NCBI GenBank assembly: GCA_947465365.1
Contig: CANIAV010000051.1
Coordinates: forward strand, 1 to 6,388
Direction of reading: 5' to 3'
Origin: Actinomycetota bacterium
GTDB lineage: Bacteria > Actinomycetota > Actinomycetes > Nanopelagicales > Nanopelagicaceae
Length of the DNA stretch: 6,388 nt
Both the position numbers and the translations under genes were made by a program. Position 1 is the first letter of the stretch, and each line of letters begins with the position of its first letter. The notes below the pieces were generated by a model that saw nothing but the letters and a program-made list of their open reading frames with translations, searched no databases and had not been told where the DNA came from. This document shows positions 5,719 through 6,388 of this stretch, in pieces.

Positions 5719-6388
5719 ATGACTAATGAACTAATCGATACCCACCAACATCTTTGGGTAATGAGTGAGCGCGCATATTCTTGGATCGCACCAGAATATG
5801 GTCCGCTCTATGACGACTTCACACCTGAGCGTCTTGCTCCAGAAATTCCTGCCTCAGGTGTTACAGGTTCTGTCTTAGTTCAAGCAGGCGATACCTATGA
5901 AGATACTTTTTACATGTTAGATGTTGCAGCAAACTCTGACTTTGTGCAAGGTGTAGTTGGTTGGATTCCTTTTGATCGCCCCAACGAAGCGCGCGCTGCG
6001 ATTGAAACCTTTAAGAAGAACCCGTATTTCAAAGGCGTTCGCAATTTAACTCACGATTACTCCAACCCCAAGTATGAATCCGACGATGCTTGGATTCTGC
6101 GCCCGGCAGTATTAGAAACACTTGCCATGGTGGAAAAAGCTGGCCTTAGCTTTGATTATGTTTCAATAAAGCCAGAGCACACCAAGAATGTTGTTACCTT
6201 GGCGAAGAAATTTCCGAATATGAAGATTGTGGTTGATCACTTTGCCAAACCACCGATTGCGGCTAAAGAGATGGAGCCATGGGCATCGTCAATGGCTGAG
6301 ATCGCAGCCTTCCCAAATGTCTATGCCAAGTTATCAGGGCTAAATACCGCATCTGATCTTGCCAATTGGAAAGTATCTGATTGGCAGC
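5719..6388 (+). CDS. COG3618 amidohydrolase, L-fuconolactonase / L-rhamnonolactonase-like, 3'-truncated
   Basis: Metal-dependent TIM-barrel hydrolase of the amidohydrolase-2 family; 223 residues are readable before the window ends, against about 270-290 for the family, so roughly the last fifth is missing. My translation starts MTNELIDTHQHLW, with the N-terminal metal motif His-9-x-His-11 on strand 1. FKGVRNLTHD (104-113) holds Arg-108 of the family's KGVR motif. VVDHFAKP (171-178) carries His-174, and YAKLSGL (202-208) is the conserved strand before the last metal-ligand Asp, which would lie beyond the window. Relatives open sugar-1,5- or 1,4-lactones (L-fucono-, L-rhamnono-) or pyrone dicarboxylate lactone. 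Together with the C1-oxidising aldo/keto reductase in this operon, a sugar-lactonase role is favoured. The frame stays open to the last base with no disruption. Confidence 0.88.
   Translation, partial: MTNELIDTHQHLWVMSERAYSWIAPEYGPLYDDFTPERLAPEIPASGVTGSVLVQAGDTYEDTFYMLDVAANSDFVQGVVGWIPFDRPNEARAAIETFKKNPYFKGVRNLTHDYSNPKYESDDAWILRPAVLETLAMVEKAGLSFDYVSIKPEHTKNVVTLAKKFPNMKIVVDHFAKPPIAAKEMEPWASSMAEIAAFPNVYAKLSGLNTASDLANWKVSDWQ

Overview
The window is one stretch of a co-directional (+ strand) catabolic operon. It covers the end of a sugar ABC importer followed by carbohydrate-processing enzymes, and both ends are cut. By eye the composition is moderate (about half GC in the lines counted), TTA codons are used freely, all three stop codons occur under the standard code, and genes are packed with gaps of -4 to 24 nt. 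Together with MalF/MalG-type permeases and an oxidative sugar cluster, this fits a streamlined, lower-GC actinobacterium of the freshwater Nanopelagicales (acI) kind. That assignment is an impression from sequence style, not a proof; no rRNA or marker gene is present.

Layout: (1) 2-646, 3' part of a MalF-like permease whose start lies upstream; (2) 649-1563, complete MalG-like permease; (3) 1588-2538, aldo/keto reductase of the L-fucose / D-threo-aldose dehydrogenase type; (4) 2554-3483, hormone-sensitive-lipase-type alpha/beta hydrolase; (5) 3486-4610, a solute-binding-protein-like polypeptide with no signal peptide; (6) 4613-5053, MaoC-like hot-dog hydratase; (7) 5050-5694, RraA-like / HMG-aldolase-like protein, overlapping gene 6 by ATGA; (8) 5719 to the window end, 5' part of a COG3618 amidohydrolase of the L-fuconolactonase / L-rhamnonolactonase type. 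There is no non-coding stretch longer than 24 nt, no RNA gene, no mobile element and no CRISPR.

How they may work together: the permeases import a sugar. The aldo/keto reductase oxidises its C1 to a lactone, and the lactonase opens this to the aldonate. A dehydratase, not in the window, would give a 2-keto-3-deoxy acid, which the RraA-like protein could split to pyruvate plus an aldehyde. The alpha/beta hydrolase may remove acyl groups from the imported sugar. The MaoC protein and the cytosolic SBP-like protein do not fit the textbook L-fucose/L-rhamnose route and are the most interesting parts of the window. No ATPase, periplasmic SBP gene or regulator is visible here.
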